This document shows, piece by piece, positions 43,340 to 56,010 of a stretch of DNA of 60,000 bases (within the stretch, counting starts at the first letter, position 1; each line of letters starts with the position of its first letter). Below the pieces are notes generated by a model. That model saw only the letters and a program-made list of their open reading frames with translations, was not told where the DNA came from and ran no database searches. The position numbers and the translations under genes were made by a program. Source of the DNA: Bolinopsis microptera (taxonomy: Eukaryota; Ctenophora; Tentaculata; Lobata; Bolinopsidae); the NCBI RefSeq assembly GCF_026151205.1, contig NC_087072.1, positions 24,581,799-24,641,798 of the forward strand, given 5' to 3'.

Positions 43340-45130
43340 GTACGGTTTCAGAATAAGGGTTTGCTCCTTGAATATACCGTGTCAGGAACACAAAGTTGTT
43401 GTGTAGACAATAATGTGATAAAAACGAGAAGTTTTAGTAAAGAACAAAGTTCTATAGTTTCTCTATTATAGAGACCTTCTAGTTCTACAGATCGCATTGC
43501 TCTTGCAATAACTGAGTACGCCTTGCTTTAAAGTTTGAAGCCAATATGAACTATTTATAGCCATACAAATTATAACAATTGGATTTTGTTTGTGCAAGGT
43601 ACTCGAAAGTCAATACTTTCGTGCAGGATGTTGGAGCAGTTCAGGGTTCTGCTGTATTATTTGTAGGGTTTTATGTCAAAAGTAAACTTAGCCGAAGCTA
43701 GATATTTGACTAGGATATAAGAAAAGTGATGAAAATCATAAGAGTTTATAATTATTCAACTTAACTAAATGACAGGCAAACTGGTAGAAATAATAAAAGA
43801 TCCACTAGTTCCCTCTTACAAAATTACAAAAAAAGACATAAAAACGTTAACATATCATACTTCAAGTAATACATTTTTCACGTTGTCATGAAAATGAGTA
43901 ATAATCAAATAGGCCAAAGAAAAGTAGCGCACAACTTGCCGGGTTTTATAAAATTGTAGCTGCGAGGTTATTTTGACTGCCACAATCTGAATCAGGATTT
44001 TTGTGTTTCTCTTCGCACGGATCGACATTTTAGTGAATAGCGTCCATTTTTTTAATCATCATGAAAATTTGGGGACTTTGCCGATCCAAAAAAAACCCGA
44101 GATGTGGAATTGATGGCGAATTAATGATGGGCAAAATTTGTATACGAAGTGATGATTCGTGTGGAACTAAAAATTTCAACCTGTTCTATTTCTGTCCACC
44201 TTTTTATGCAGAAAAACTTTAAAACTGCAAACCTGTGTTCACTTTCTTTGATTCACGCCGACAGTACAATTATAACGCAAGTAGAAAGTTTAGTTTTTTA
44301 GCATTCCGGAGATATTGTAAATGTTCAACAAATTGTGGCGTTTTCTGTCGCATAAAAAATTCGAATATATATCGAAATAAAGTTTTACTTTAGAATAAGG
44401 GCTTGCTACCTGGATATGCCGTGTTAGTCATATTGGGAATGCAAAATTGTTCTGTAGCCAACAATGTGATGAAATTGAAAACGAGAAGTTTTTAATTAGA
44501 GTTAAGTTTTATAGTTTCTCTTGTTATGGAGTAGCCATTTAGAGATTACATGCTCTTATATACGCCCTACGAATAATTAAACATGCCTTCCTTTAAGATA
44601 TGAACTCAATAGAAAACATTTATACTGATATCAACAGAGCAGAATTAGTCTTTGGTTAAACTACAGCTAATACTCAGAAGTTAGTACTTTCATACTGTAC
44701 TCTGAAGCTGTTCAGGGCTCAGTGTATATTTTGTAGGGGTTTGTACCCACAACAAGTTATTAGCCCGCGATATATTTATAAGAGACGTGATGAAAATCAG
44801 AAGTTTTGATAACTAGTTAACCTAACAAGCTCCAGAGCAATAGGAATAATATAAATTCACAAATTCTTCCTCGAGATCCTATACTTATAGTTATAGCAAT
44901 TTTATTGAAACTAATGTTTACACCTTTTCGTCTTGTGGGAGTTAGACATTATTGGACAGTGAAAAGCACAATTTATCCAAATGACCGTCATAAATCTTGA
45001 GTTGGTTCTATTGTAGCTGCCATGCTGTTGACTGGCATAATCTGCATCATTAATTATGATTTCTGAACGTTTTTTTTGTACGAACTATAAACGTTACGGT
45101 GAATTATAGTTATACCCTTCTCCTTGGATA
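43340..45130. repeat. Diverged ~1.05 kb tandem duplication
   Basis: 43340-44060 aligns in order with about 44390-45100 in several blocks: GAATAAGGG(T/C)TTGCT, ACAATGTGAT(A/G)AAA, ACGAGAAGTTTT, GTTCAGGG, and GTGATGAAAATCA. Substitutions and indels are many, so it is old. No open frame is conserved between the copies. Confidence 0.65.
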
Positions 45131-47010
45131 TTAAATGCAGTGGCCATTTTGTGAAAATTCATACATTCAATATTTCTAATTTCCGTTCATTTTTAAGCAA
45201 AATATTCTTAATTTAACAAATAATTACTTACTAGACATGTTTCAAAGTAATTTTAAGTAATTTTAAAGTATGTAAAATGGAGAAAAAAGTAACTCCAAAA
45301 TGTTATTTATTGGGCAAAATTTGATTGTTTAACCAATGCAGATAATAGTCGCAATGGTTATAAATTATATTCAATATCTAAGACGATAGCTATCTTAGAT
45401 CCAGCAGAGCGTACTATGATATGCTCGTGTCCTCAGCCTACGTACTCGGATGTGCTCGATCAGACTTTGACCAATCTACTTATCAACCATACGGAAATAT
45501 CACCGGGATAAGTACAAGACTCGAATGACCTATCTTGCATTTTACAGACCAAGTGGTTCGTGCGACCGACGACAACGAAGAAGAAAATCAGACCTCATTC
45601 TTGGCAGTAGTTGAATATATTATCGTTCATTTTTGGGAATCGCAAAACTATAATTATGAGCGTGATGTCGTCCGTTAATAATGTCTCGTTAAAGCTATCT
45701 TTTAGGCTATCAAGGCCACGAAAGTGGACCTGGCCACAGCACAATGGATTAATGATTATCAATATGGTTACTAACCATGATAAATCATAAGAATACGTCG
45801 TGGAGGGTTCGGATCAGGAGGTGGTGCCCAAGCAGAGATACTGTATACCTGTTCCTATTGGACCTGGTACTGTGGGTCCAATAGCTCAATAGCGGTAGTG
45901 GTAGTCGATGACATCTCTTTATCTTATTGAAAGCCAAGGTATTTATCAAGAATATGGAGGCCAAACTTGCTGTGTATTTTAGATGTACATGGCCTTGCAG
46001 AAAGTGTCTCCAAGAACCCATACATTGTTTGCAAGCGGCTGCTGTATCTATAGTTCTATAAGTATAAGTCACGGCTTCAATGTCACATAACACTAGCAAT
46101 GACTCACGTCAACGAATCCATTTTAATGTTTAAAAATTTTCGAACATCGTTCATTGAGTTTACTCCATCTTTGAAGCAGCAGACTTTCTCTTGAAGTCAC
46201 AAATTTCTCTGACGTCACCAGTTCACCAAAGTTGCACGTGTTGTGACAATGATAACCACCAACTTTGCACGTGCAGAACTAGTCAGGAAGCACCTGGTTT
46301 TACCCTCTCCAGAGGCACCATGTGACTGATTGAGAGCAAATTATTAAACACGACAACGTTAAACGCCTGTTAGATAGTTAAACTCAAATTTGCACTATCA
46401 TGACAAATATTCCTAATAATTATGCCTTCCCGAAACTTCCACGTTCAGTACGGGATTACTGTGAGATCCTTCTGCAGTCCTAGCGATCTGGCCTATGTTA
46501 ACTTTAACACCACTTAAACGAGCCCTGCTACCCTCTTTAATAATCTCCCTAATTTTATCTCGATTATTGCACCACTGTTTAGTGGTTCAGGTCACTTTCA
46601 TGGCGGCATTAATTTGCTCTCATATATATTTCAGGTTGGTCTCAGTTTTCTTATAGGAAGGGAGGAGTTATATTGGTTCTATCTACCGACCCGCGGTGAG
46701 TCAAACTCAATGCAGCTTTCTTTTTATTATATGTTTACTTACTAACTATTAATATTGTGGGCCCTAAAATTCTCGGTATAATAACCAGCGACGGCTAAAC
46801 TGTGCATAAATTATAATTATAAAGTCACAACACCGCAGGTTAGTAGCTATAAGTTTAAATGAACTTAATTCCTAGCCTAGCTATTATTGATGTGAACTAT
46901 GTTTGATTATCATGAATATATGGGATAGTTAGATAGTTAATGGGTCTCATAAAGCCTTATGTGATTATTATTATCTATACAATGCAACACTGTATGAGCT
47001 TAGTTTTTCC
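45131..47010. other. Intergenic, no gene seen
   Basis: Presumed upstream region of the small secreted-protein gene. No exon recognised. Confidence 0.45.
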
Positions 47011-47012
47011 AT
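47011..47012 (+). CDS. Probable split start codon (AT|G) of small secreted protein
   Basis: CCAT|GTGAGT is a strong donor. Exon 2 begins G TTC TAC after TTTCAG, so AT plus G gives ATG directly in front of a hydrophobic signal sequence. No in-frame ATG exists in the sequence before exon 2. Inferred; the 5' UTR exon extends upstream by an unknown length. Confidence 0.5.
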
Positions 47013-47710
47013 GTGAGTTATTTGCATTATCATCAATTTTTAAAAGTAAATACAAGGAATAAATGCAATAATTCGGTACTTGCTTGAAAGAAGACATTTA
47101 TTTTTCCATGGAACACAACAATTCATGAGGAAGAGAAAACATGTTTTTGTTTTACGTAAGCGAGTCGCTATTTTCGGTTTGCAGCTTAAATTGAATTAGC
47201 GTGATTTAATACGTTACCGGATTTTAAATTCCTTAAACATTATATCATTATCATGCTCAACTGCACGTCTTATATGAAATTTTACGGCGATACTTGTGCC
47301 GCCTTGCGATAAGATAAAGCTTGCATTGTCCGGGTTAAATTTCAAAGGAGCAAATGTGATTTTATCTTACATATGTCCACCTTTCAGGGCTTCTGAACTC
47401 AATATGACAGCGAGGTTTGTGTTTTTACAGTTTTCCCCTTTGCATGTTTTCTTAGAAGTTTTTGCTTTTCGGATATCAAAATTTAGTATTGTGCCTACAT
47501 GGACGTGAATTTGAAGATTTATGCATCTTTTGAAGTTTATATAACTTGTCAGGCGCCAGTTTTTAAAATGAGCAATTTGAAAATTGTGCTCGAATTATCA
47601 AACATTTGTGCACACTTGAATTTGCCACGTAAAACTGGCTGCAACACATTATAATGAATTCCCAAATTTAACCATCCCATTTAAGATTGTTGATTTCCTC
47701 TGTATTTCAG

Positions 47711-47847
47711 GTTCTACCTCCTAGTCTCTATTCTAGAGCTAGTTGCTGTACTGACTACCGCCCGGAGCTTTGTACGACGAGATGTTAACAACCCTGCAGT
47801 ACAAGCCCCCCTCCTCCAAACCCAGTTCCTCGGTGCATTGAGCATAC
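47711..47847 (+). CDS. Small secreted protein, exon 2 (signal peptide)
   Basis: Acceptor TTTCAG, donor C|GTAAGT. Reads (M)FYLLVSILELVAVLTTARS, a hydrophobic signal sequence, followed by FVRRD, with a dibasic RR that could be a processing site, and a Gln/Leu-rich stretch. No cysteine in this part. Confidence 0.75.
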
Positions 47848-48410
47848 GTAAGTTTCTTCTCTCCCACTTTATTCTAAAGTAAGCTTGGTACTATACTATA
47901 TTTGTACCATGTGAACGAGTTGCATTCATTTTGGGCACCTTCATTTACTTTTATGCTTGAACTCGACCACTCAAATCTTTTTGTTGGATGTTGATGGAAG
48001 TTTCTCAGAACCAACGGACGATTCATCCAACCCAATTTGGCCGTATTTCCCCGTAAGTTACTTGTGGAAGGGGGTAAACTTTCTGTACAGTGTACGGCAG
48101 TAAATCACTTGATCAGATTAATCCATTGTGGCCAAAAAAATGTTGTTGGCAGATATATGTTATATGTAACTGTGATTTCGTGTGCAAAATGATACGTGAT
48201 AAAGCTACCACTGGGTCTTTATTTTGACAGACACTGGACGCGAATATGCGAGTCTTATCAGTTTGAGCTGATCTTCAGATTTCAAATTCAAGTGTTAACA
48301 TAACAAAATACTTAGCACTTTTATCATCACATTTCACAACGTGTAAACAGCATACTCAGAATGCTTTAAAAGTTTATCTCTTCATGTTTCTAGACGGAAA
48401 ATCTTTTCAG

Positions 48411-48541
48411 ATAACGACCAAACGACCCAGTGTTTCAACAAATTCCAAAATTATCTGACAGCTAGAAGCGAAAACGACGACAAGGACTTAGGCAATTACG
48501 AAAAGTGTGACAATATCTGGACCATTCTCGACCTCATCGGG
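48411..48541 (+). CDS. Small secreted protein, exon 3
   Basis: Acceptor ATCTTTTCAG (an earlier AG at 48392 leads to a stop), donor GGG|GTACGT; phase 1 to 0. Encodes NDQTTQCFNKFQNYLTARSE, then NYEKCDNIWTILDLIG, with two cysteines. Confidence 0.75.
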
Positions 48542-48866
48542 GTACGTTATATAATTATTTTGCAGAATGATACTAGTACTACGTTGAAATGCACAAAATG
48601 CGATTATTTTGCACCGATGAATGTAAAATTAACGTTATATCACAAATGGGTATGATTAGGTGTCAGTGACATAAAATAGGTGCAGACTGGAAACAAAATG
48701 GTTGTGATTAACACAGTGGCGCGGCGTTCTTGTCTGAGTTTCTATAAATAAACATATTTAATTTTTAATGTATAACCACTGAACTTGTTAGTGACTTTGG
48801 TGACGACTATTACTTGATAGTCACAATGCTACAAATTCTAAACTTTAACGATTGCTATCATATCAG

Positions 48867-48971
48867 GAGGTGGAAGAGGCCACTGACTGTGATGTAAACA
48901 GCACTCAGCACCAGCACCAGCAACAAGCCATCGCAGATAGGTCCGAGCAATGTAAACTCTTCACTAGAAAC
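48867..48971 (+). CDS. Small secreted protein, exon 4
   Basis: Acceptor CATATCAG, donor AAC|GTGAGT, phase 0-0, 105 nt. Encodes EVEEATDCDVNSTQ, a His/Gln run (HQHQQQ), and SEQCKLFTRN; two cysteines and one N-glycosylation motif (NST). Confidence 0.75.
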
Positions 48972-49187
48972 GTGAGTACTGCAATTTATATGCAATTTCT
49001 ACGCAAATTTGGTATGAGTGATATCTCAACGATCCCTTATTATAGTTATACAGTTATAACGACCTTTACCTCTTGGCACCCTTTTTGCTTTTCGATATGT
49101 TAATATCTCCAAGAATAGAATTATATTTACGACCACGAATAGTTACTGATGTCCCAAAAACTTACTTCATTACGATTCCATTTTCAG

Positions 49188-49253
49188 GGGTGCCCTTTCT
49201 ACGGCATGGATAAACATTGTTCCTGTAGACCTAATGACACTGACTGTGCTTAA
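49188..49253 (+). CDS. Small secreted protein, last exon
   Basis: Acceptor TTTTCAG, phase 0, TAA at 49251. Encodes GCPFYGMDKHCSCRPNDTDC and a final Ala, with four cysteines. The whole predicted protein is 146 residues with eight cysteines after the signal sequence, compatible with four disulphides. I do not recognise the family. An AATAAA lies at about 49786. Confidence 0.75.
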   Translation, partial: GCPFYGMDKHCSCRPNDTDCA

Positions 49254-50026
49254 AGTTAATGGAACTCATGCTTAATTCTTCATAGACGAGATGTGAGCAT
49301 GCTCCTACGATAACTGGATTCCTAATAGAAATTAGTAACGCTGAAATTATATTCTTTTTTGATTGTGTATATTCTTTTTTGAGAAGATTACATTAGTATC
49401 CTTTTTAAAAAAGATGTTCAATGATTTTGACATTTAGATGTTGTATAACTTTTTTTAACTTTCAGAAATATTTTCATGATTTTCGGAGTCGCATTGTAAC
49501 TTATAGATTCTCATTTTCTTTGCTTACACACAGACACTTTAATTCTATTTCAAGGTCAAAGCTCTACTACAGAGTATTGTAGTTTAATACAGATACAAAT
49601 TTCTCTGCAGCAGGTAAACTGTAAAATTTTCATAGAATTGTAGAAGAATTATAATTATAGATCATACATGATGCAATTGTGTCAGATTATAAACATAAAT
49701 CAAACAGGGTTACTCTTAGTCCTTAGATCACACACTTTATACAAACAAATCAAGTTATCATTCCCAAAAATCTGCGATGAAATTAAATAAACTCCTTATC
49801 TCTTTATCAGTCCTTTCGTCACGGCTTATTATGCCCTTCCTTATATAAAATGTCGGTGTTCAGGTTCATCCGCTGTTTTATTTTTCAACAGTAGCACGAG
49901 TTTTGTATTTTTATATGGCCCTTTTGAGGTTCTTTCATTTCGAGCCACTTCAAATCCAAATTTTCAATAAATCAAATTTTCATTATCATCACTCTTCAGG
50001 TTATTATTGTTCAAAGCCTCAATAAT
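49254..50026. other. 3' flank, no gene seen
   Basis: AT-rich; includes the likely 3' UTR of the secreted-protein gene. Confidence 0.5.
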
Positions 50027-50562
50027 CAAGATTGAACAAAAAATGACTGAGTTATGAGCCAAAAACCATATGACCATATTTGGGCATACGCACCTAATTT
50101 GATCGAATTTGGCCCATAAATTGGTCAAATATCAATATTTGTGAATGAAACCAACTTTATATGAATGGTAAGCCTAAACTACACACTCTCTATGATTTTC
50201 AGCTCAATATCTACCTAACTGTGGATTCGGTGTTCGATCAAATTAGGTGCGTATGCCCAAATATGATCATATGGTTTTTGGTTCATAACTCAGTCATTTT
50301 TTATCCAATCGTGATGAAATTTCATATACGAGTTCAAGGGATCACTAGCTACATGTAGAGCACCTAAAATCTGGGTTTTGGGCATGTTCAGGGTATTTGG
50401 CTAAATTGGGCCTAATTTGGACCAAATATGCAGTTAGGTGGTTGGGGTCCGGGACCCCCTCAAAAGTTCGGTCACCGGTCCTAGTTTGTTGGTCAACTGC
50501 TATCTCGAAACCAAGTTTCACAAAAAAATCAGGGTGAACCCCCCCCCCCCCCCCCCCCCCCC
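50027..50562. repeat. Inverted repeat of the poly-G family with 24-C run
   Basis: 50027-50106 is the reverse complement of 50236-50315 (GACTGAGTTATGAGCCAAAA versus its complement), with a ~130 bp spacer. From 50270 the right side continues like the inverted 17930-18200 element to 24 C (50539-50562) and CTTAAAG. The left arm lacks the poly-G end. Confidence 0.8.
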
Positions 50563-50654
50563 TTAAAGTAGGTAGGCAATCACAATGTATCTAGTGGGAC
50601 TTGGACTACAGGATCAATGTTATAAACTTAAAAGGTGATATGAGGTGACATATT

Positions 50655-50808
50655 ATGCTGTAATTATGTAATTATACATACACTATAATTATACATACAC
50701 TATAATTAGTATGTAATTATGCATACACATATAGTAATTATGCATACACATATAGTAATTATACATACACTATAATTAGTATGTAATTATACATACACTA
50801 TAATTACA
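50655..50808. repeat. AT-rich tandem/palindromic microsatellite
   Basis: Variants of GTAATTATACATACACTATA in about seven units. Confidence 0.8.
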
Positions 50809-51429
50809 GTCATCTCATACAATTTATTTGTGCAAGTTATAATAGTTTTGTAATCTTCTATCTTATCGATCATACGCAGTCAATATATACGTCTTTCATT
50901 CTGACCTAAGGCTAGGCCTCGTTGGGGTGAGTGACATGCACTTTAAATGTTACAAAACCTACTGTTGGTAAACTAAGGACAAAATGCGATTCGGTAATTT
51001 GTAAAAATTATAAAAATTACTTTACCAATTAGATATAATTTTCTCTAGATTAGTTTGTACTGGTGAACACCCCATGAATCTGACACTCTAAATATAAAAA
51101 TTATTTTTAACGCTGTGAAAATTGAAATTTGCAATTAATCCAAAAATAAATTGAAATAAATATGCTCCAATTAATAGAATTTTGAAAAAGCTGACAGCTC
51201 TTGTAAGTTAACATCAGGATTTTCAAAATGCAAAATAGGCCGCATCAGCATGAAATTGTGATACAACATAGATGGTTTCAAATGATATAGTTCGGCTATT
51301 AGCTTTTATGAATCTCCACAAAATTATAGAAAATCACACCTAGATCTGCCTTCGTCATTTACAAAAAGATTCGGTTTTAATAACATCATCTATGCAGATA
51401 AGATATTGCATACAAATTTTCTCCAATTG
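50809..51429. other. No gene seen; 3' flank of the membrane protein gene
   Basis: AT-rich; would hold the 3' UTR of the minus-strand gene at 51430. Confidence 0.5.
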
Positions 51430-52647
51430 CTAAACTGAGCGTGTAACTGTAACAATACCGGGTTTCAAAATCTCATTTCCCTCTGATAATGTGGGCTGCT
51501 GCTGTGGCATGGTGGGAGGCGGTGGCAGGGTCACTCCCGACAGCACCGAGTCTCTAGATTCCTGTTTTACCATATTCGCACTTCCAGTCAGAGTTGTCCT
51601 ACTATTAGTGGAGCTGTCCGCCAGAGCCAGGGGGATATCCTCCTTCTCCACGGTCGCGCACTTACACACATACACCCAGAGCTTTACACACGCGATGAGG
51701 ACGGTGTAACACAGAACCATGGCCACTATCATGGCCACCACGATCCCCACCATCTGCCCGGAACTGCAGTTCTCCAGGCTGGGTAGTTTGAACCCCGGGG
51801 TGGGTGGGAACTGGAGACAGGGGAACCCGTCTTCCAGCATGTGGTAACTCCCGTTACACTGGTAAACAGTTCCCAGGATAAAACCGTCTTTTCGCTTCCA
51901 GAGCTGGGGTCTGTCAACTCTACAGAATCGTTCAAAATCAGGTTTATCCTCCTTGTGTTCTTCCTGGTGATTACCACTACCCTCTGTTTTATTTCTGGCG
52001 AGTGTGTAGCCCACTCCTAACAAGTGCCCTGCGTTTAGACTGTCTACATCACTGGAGTTGATGCACAGAACAGGACTCTTGTAACTGACCCGGGTGAGGC
52101 TCTCCTTTACTTCTGGTTTCCAGTAACTTGTGTTAGTTCTCGTGTCTTGATACATTGCTCCCCTCCTCAGTAAATGTGTTTGGTTGAGAGGTGTCCCTGA
52201 TTGTGTCCCGTAACACAGGTCACCACCCTGGTGACGGACTATCTGAATGTGAATAGTCAGGTTTCCTCCTTCTGCTAACAGACCTGTACAAATGAGGCCC
52301 CTGGCTGTCTCCCTGGATGCCACCTTGGTGAGGCAGGTGGAGTGCTCTGCTGCACTCCTCTGACACTTCCTCTCCCTCTCGCTGCACTCGTCTTTACACC
52401 GGCACTCAGCTGGTCTGTTCACTCCTACACTTGTTCGAGTGCAGTTAGAGTTTTCTCTAACGCGTCTCTTGCACTCGGCGCACTCCAAAGTCTCCAACTT
52501 GAGTTTGGCGAGGAAGTCTGAGAAGCAGTAAACGGTAGCGTTATCAGTGCTGTTCAAGGTTATCACATAGTCTGTTGGTTGGAGGCGGGTGCAGTGCCCT
52601 GTTCCCCAGAAAACAGAGGTCAGCAAACATACCAACAAACACAGCAT
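51430..52647 (-). CDS. Type I membrane protein, Cys-rich ectodomain, unrecognised
   Basis: Single uninterrupted frame, ATG at 52645-52647 (the frame also opens slightly earlier without ATG), TAG-free to the stop at 51430; 405 residues. A signal peptide (MLCLLVCLLTSVFWG) is followed by a ~280-residue ectodomain with many cysteines, among them a dense cluster (ECAECKRRV, CRCKDEC, KCQRS) in the first third. At least six N-glycosylation motifs (NST, NAT, NCT, NLT, NQT, NTS). Transmembrane segment MVGIVVAMIVAMVLCYTVLI around residues 305-330, then a ~80-residue tail with a proline run (LPPPPTMPQQQPT) that could bind SH3/WW proteins. Codon use is GC-richer than the surroundings, supporting a real gene. 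Could be a receptor; I know no homologue. Confidence 0.85.
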   Translation of the reverse strand: MLCLLVCLLTSVFWGTGHCTRLQPTDYVITLNSTDNATVYCFSDFLAKLKLETLECAECKRRVRENSNCTRTSVGVNRPAECRCKDECSERERKCQRSAAEHSTCLTKVASRETARGLICTGLLAEGGNLTIHIQIVRHQGGDLCYGTQSGTPLNQTHLLRRGAMYQDTRTNTSYWKPEVKESLTRVSYKSPVLCINSSDVDSLNAGHLLGVGYTLARNKTEGSGNHQEEHKEDKPDFERFCRVDRPQLWKRKDGFILGTVYQCNGSYHMLEDGFPCLQFPPTPGFKLPSLENCSSGQMVGIVVAMIVAMVLCYTVLIACVKLWVYVCKCATVEKEDIPLALADSSTNSRTTLTGSANMVKQESRDSVLSGVTLPPPPTMPQQQPTLSEGNEILKPGIVTVTRSV

Positions 52648-53282
52648 TATAGGAGCACTCAGCACGTACTACTGACAACGTGGTCGGGTCGGGTGTTGAG
52701 TACTGGAGCTTTTTTATCACACCAGTTGTTCTGCACGTCGTCAAGCTACCTTTCTCGATTACATTCCAAGTAGCGGGATTTTAGTTCATGGCGCTGGTAT
52801 TTGGCGCTAGGCTATAAAGCAAGTCAAGTCAGTTTTTGTAGACTAACCAGCAAACTTGCAAAACGTGATGAAATTAGCAAAAGAGTGTGCAATGTGCATA
52901 AAAAAGTTTAAATCACCCACTTTCGGGACGTTTGCAATAAGTTTCAAAAATAGGCGAACTAAAATTAGCTTGAATTATACAAATGTGGTGCGCATGAGGA
53001 GAAAATTATTTCGTTCAACACCACGATATTTGAAGATGTAACTGTATGAACTGACCAAATGTATAGTGTTGGCTTTATTAGATTACGAAGCAGCTATATA
53101 TTTCGTGAGCTCATGTTATTAAAATAACAAATTTCCAGGCAATAGTAAGATTAATGACACCTGGTCGAGGCAGCTACCTAGTATTTATACGGCGTTAATT
53201 AATTAATCTGATGACTAAACACGAGGTTAATTAATCTGCGTGAATCATTAATGTCATACTGCTGATTAATTAATCCAACTCC
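52648..53282. other. Promoter side of the membrane protein gene; nothing else seen
   Basis: A short plus-strand frame at 52856 has no support. TTAATTAAT words recur at 53195-53277. Confidence 0.4.
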
Positions 53283-53477
53283 ACAAAAGTGGTCCATTAT
53301 ATAACTGTTCTCCCCAAAATTGTCAATACTCAAAGGACTTTGACAAGCTTCAAGACATGTCTTGGAAACTTCCTAGACACCCTTCCAGACAAGCCCCCTA
53401 CTCCTGGATACAGTGCAGAAAACTCTAACTCGATAATAGACTGGTGCAGTCAAGGAGGTGGTCCGCAGATTGCGTGA
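53283..53477 (+). pseudogene. LINE reverse transcriptase C-terminal remnant
   Basis: Reads TVLPKIVNTQRTLTSFKTCL, then LPDKPPTPGYSAENSNSIID before a stop. The LP..I....T...FK..L..FL...PD.P...GY....NS..D pattern is the usual end of LINE ORF2 proteins. Only the 3' end is present, as expected of 5'-truncated insertions. Confidence 0.6.
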
Positions 53478-56010
53478 TGGCCGTGAAGATGCCTACTTCT
53501 AAACCTATCAATAGGTTCAATAGGTTCAATATAACTTAGTGAAACAGTGGTGGTATTGGAGTGGAACACATTCTGCTGTTCACCTGTTGGTATTTCTTCG
53601 TCAAGATATTTTGTGAGCAGCCTTGAGACGAACACTGAACAAATCTAGATATCATATCAATATGATACAAAATGACCCTTCCTCATTCAACCATGTAATA
53701 TAAGTCCAATGATTATTGAGGAAAACTCTGAGTTTATACTGTATGTTATACTAGTTTACCCGTGTGTTATCCGTGCGTTATTAAGGTGGGATAATAATCC
53801 CGGGTTCTTCCAAAAATTCAGACTTATCAGCCTCGTCAGGTATTATTAAATCTAACCTTAAAAAGCACTTGCTATCCCTCCAAAATCGAGGTGACCCTAA
53901 TATATGGTAACTAATCTATATTATATCTCAAATTCTACATCCGGTACGGCTCTGCACACATGATATCTCTCTCTGCCATGAAACATGGCTAACCTTTCAA
54001 ACTATGATTTAAAACATAAACCTAAACTAAAACTCAACTGGGCTCTCCTATGTCACCAAACTAGACCAATAAGCAATTTTAGCTTAAATAATTATATTTT
54101 TCTATATTTGTATAATAAGTATATTGACGTAGTGGATGGTTGAGGGGGTTTTAAGCACAGGTCACTCTCAAATCCTAAAGATAAGCAGTGGCCTTCGGCA
54201 CTTGAAACCTCTCAAACCTCCCCTGATTTATTTATTATTGATAATGATATTGTTTGATTGTGCCGTAAAAATAAATATTTGTTTTATTAAATATTTGTTT
54301 TATTAAGTGCGCACTGTGCATAAACTTAAAGTGTCTGTTTATATGTCGTTAAATTACCAATTCACAAGCACCCCTAAGTACTGGTAAACTGGTAAGACCT
54401 CTCTGAACACGCCTAAATCAAGCAATATCCTGTTAGAGACAATATTATCGTTTAAGGGGAGCATCATGGATAATAATTGATTGGTTGACAATGCCAACCC
54501 TTCCAGATGGTCAGCGAAGGGACGACGTCCACCAAATAATTGATAAAGCATTGTTCACTGACAAACCCTATAATTGGTGAAATTATACTGATAGTACGCT
54601 ACCTTAAACCTTCTGGGCTGCTCTTCGTCGATGAAAATGGTTGTCGCTTATATCTTGCAGAACATAATAATCATAACCTAATTTTACAGCTTTGAGTCCA
54701 ACATTCAGTTACATAATTGCCCTCTTACAAGAAAATTACCTAGTTGCGATGCCATACACCTTGATAAATTCCTGTTCGCGCAAGCAAGGATTCTAGGCTT
54801 CCCCCTATTAAGCTTAATCACATAATCCTTCATAAAACAATGGGTAAACAATAAGCGCTCGCGCTACAAGGAAATGGAATAACATAGCTAACAACAGCAA
54901 TTCGGTAAATCTCGTGAGCACTAGGCTGTCCCATTCCATACTTCTAGTTCTACAGCTAATAGTAATGCTATTTTCACTGTTTCACTTAATTTAACAGTTC
55001 GTTTGCTTTTATAGTTTATCAGAGAGAAATCAAAATACCACTTGTAGGTCAAAATTTCTATCAGCACCCATTGAGGTCTGAGGACGGTTTCAGCTGTCAT
55101 TAAATGTTTTATATTATATTATTAATGAAAGGCCGGGGTTTACTGGGCGGCGCTCAGCCTGTCATTCCACCAAATCTCTATCCATGATTATGAACATGAA
55201 TATACAATATAATAGCCTGGGGTCCGCGGGGTCCCCAGGTAAGGCCGGCGCGGGGTCAGTGGTCACAGGGAGGAAGATAATAGTACTTTTTTGTGTTTTT
55301 GATGTCAACTTTTGTGATCGCATCAAAAAATCATAACCGATGATACAGCCGTTTAAAATGTAAAACATTATACATGACAACGTAATATGCAGACAAAAAA
55401 CTGATCAAATTGACGTTCCAACAATCTTTGTGTGTGCGCGTTTCCAACTGCGTTACTATGCACTTAGGCGATTTCTCATTTAATTTGTAAGTGGGCGGTC
55501 AGACAAAAAGAAGAAACTTTCGAATTATAATATAGGTGATTTAGATTATTATAATGCTTTTGGACACGAAGGGAAACACACAGTGGTGATTATTATAATT
55601 TTAGTGAGAAAAATAAATCAAACTTTAGTTATTTTACATCAAAATTTATCGAAAAAAAACAGTCCCATAATTATGATAATGTTGGTCGAAATATCAAAAA
55701 TTGATCAGCAATTGATTTGAATTGTGATACAAAAATTATCCTGCTGCCGTATAGAGTGAAATTTGACATAACGATTAATCTTCATTGACATAAAATCGAT
55801 TCATACACTTATTTTCGAAAATAAAGCATATTTTCCCGACAAGCAAATCATAATTAAAAATGAATCTAAATCTAAATTGACATTATGCACCAGCATTGTC
55901 CAGGGTGAGGGTAATCCCTAGCAGTCTTGCTGCACTTGAAATGGTATTGTCCAGACGTCTTGTCCCAACACCATGTCTTTATACTTCTATACTGTCACAT
56001 GGCTCCATAA
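53478..56010. other. Intergenic, no gene seen
   Basis: AT-rich with a GC-richer patch at 55200-55265. No exon, RNA gene or complete element recognised. Confidence 0.5.
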
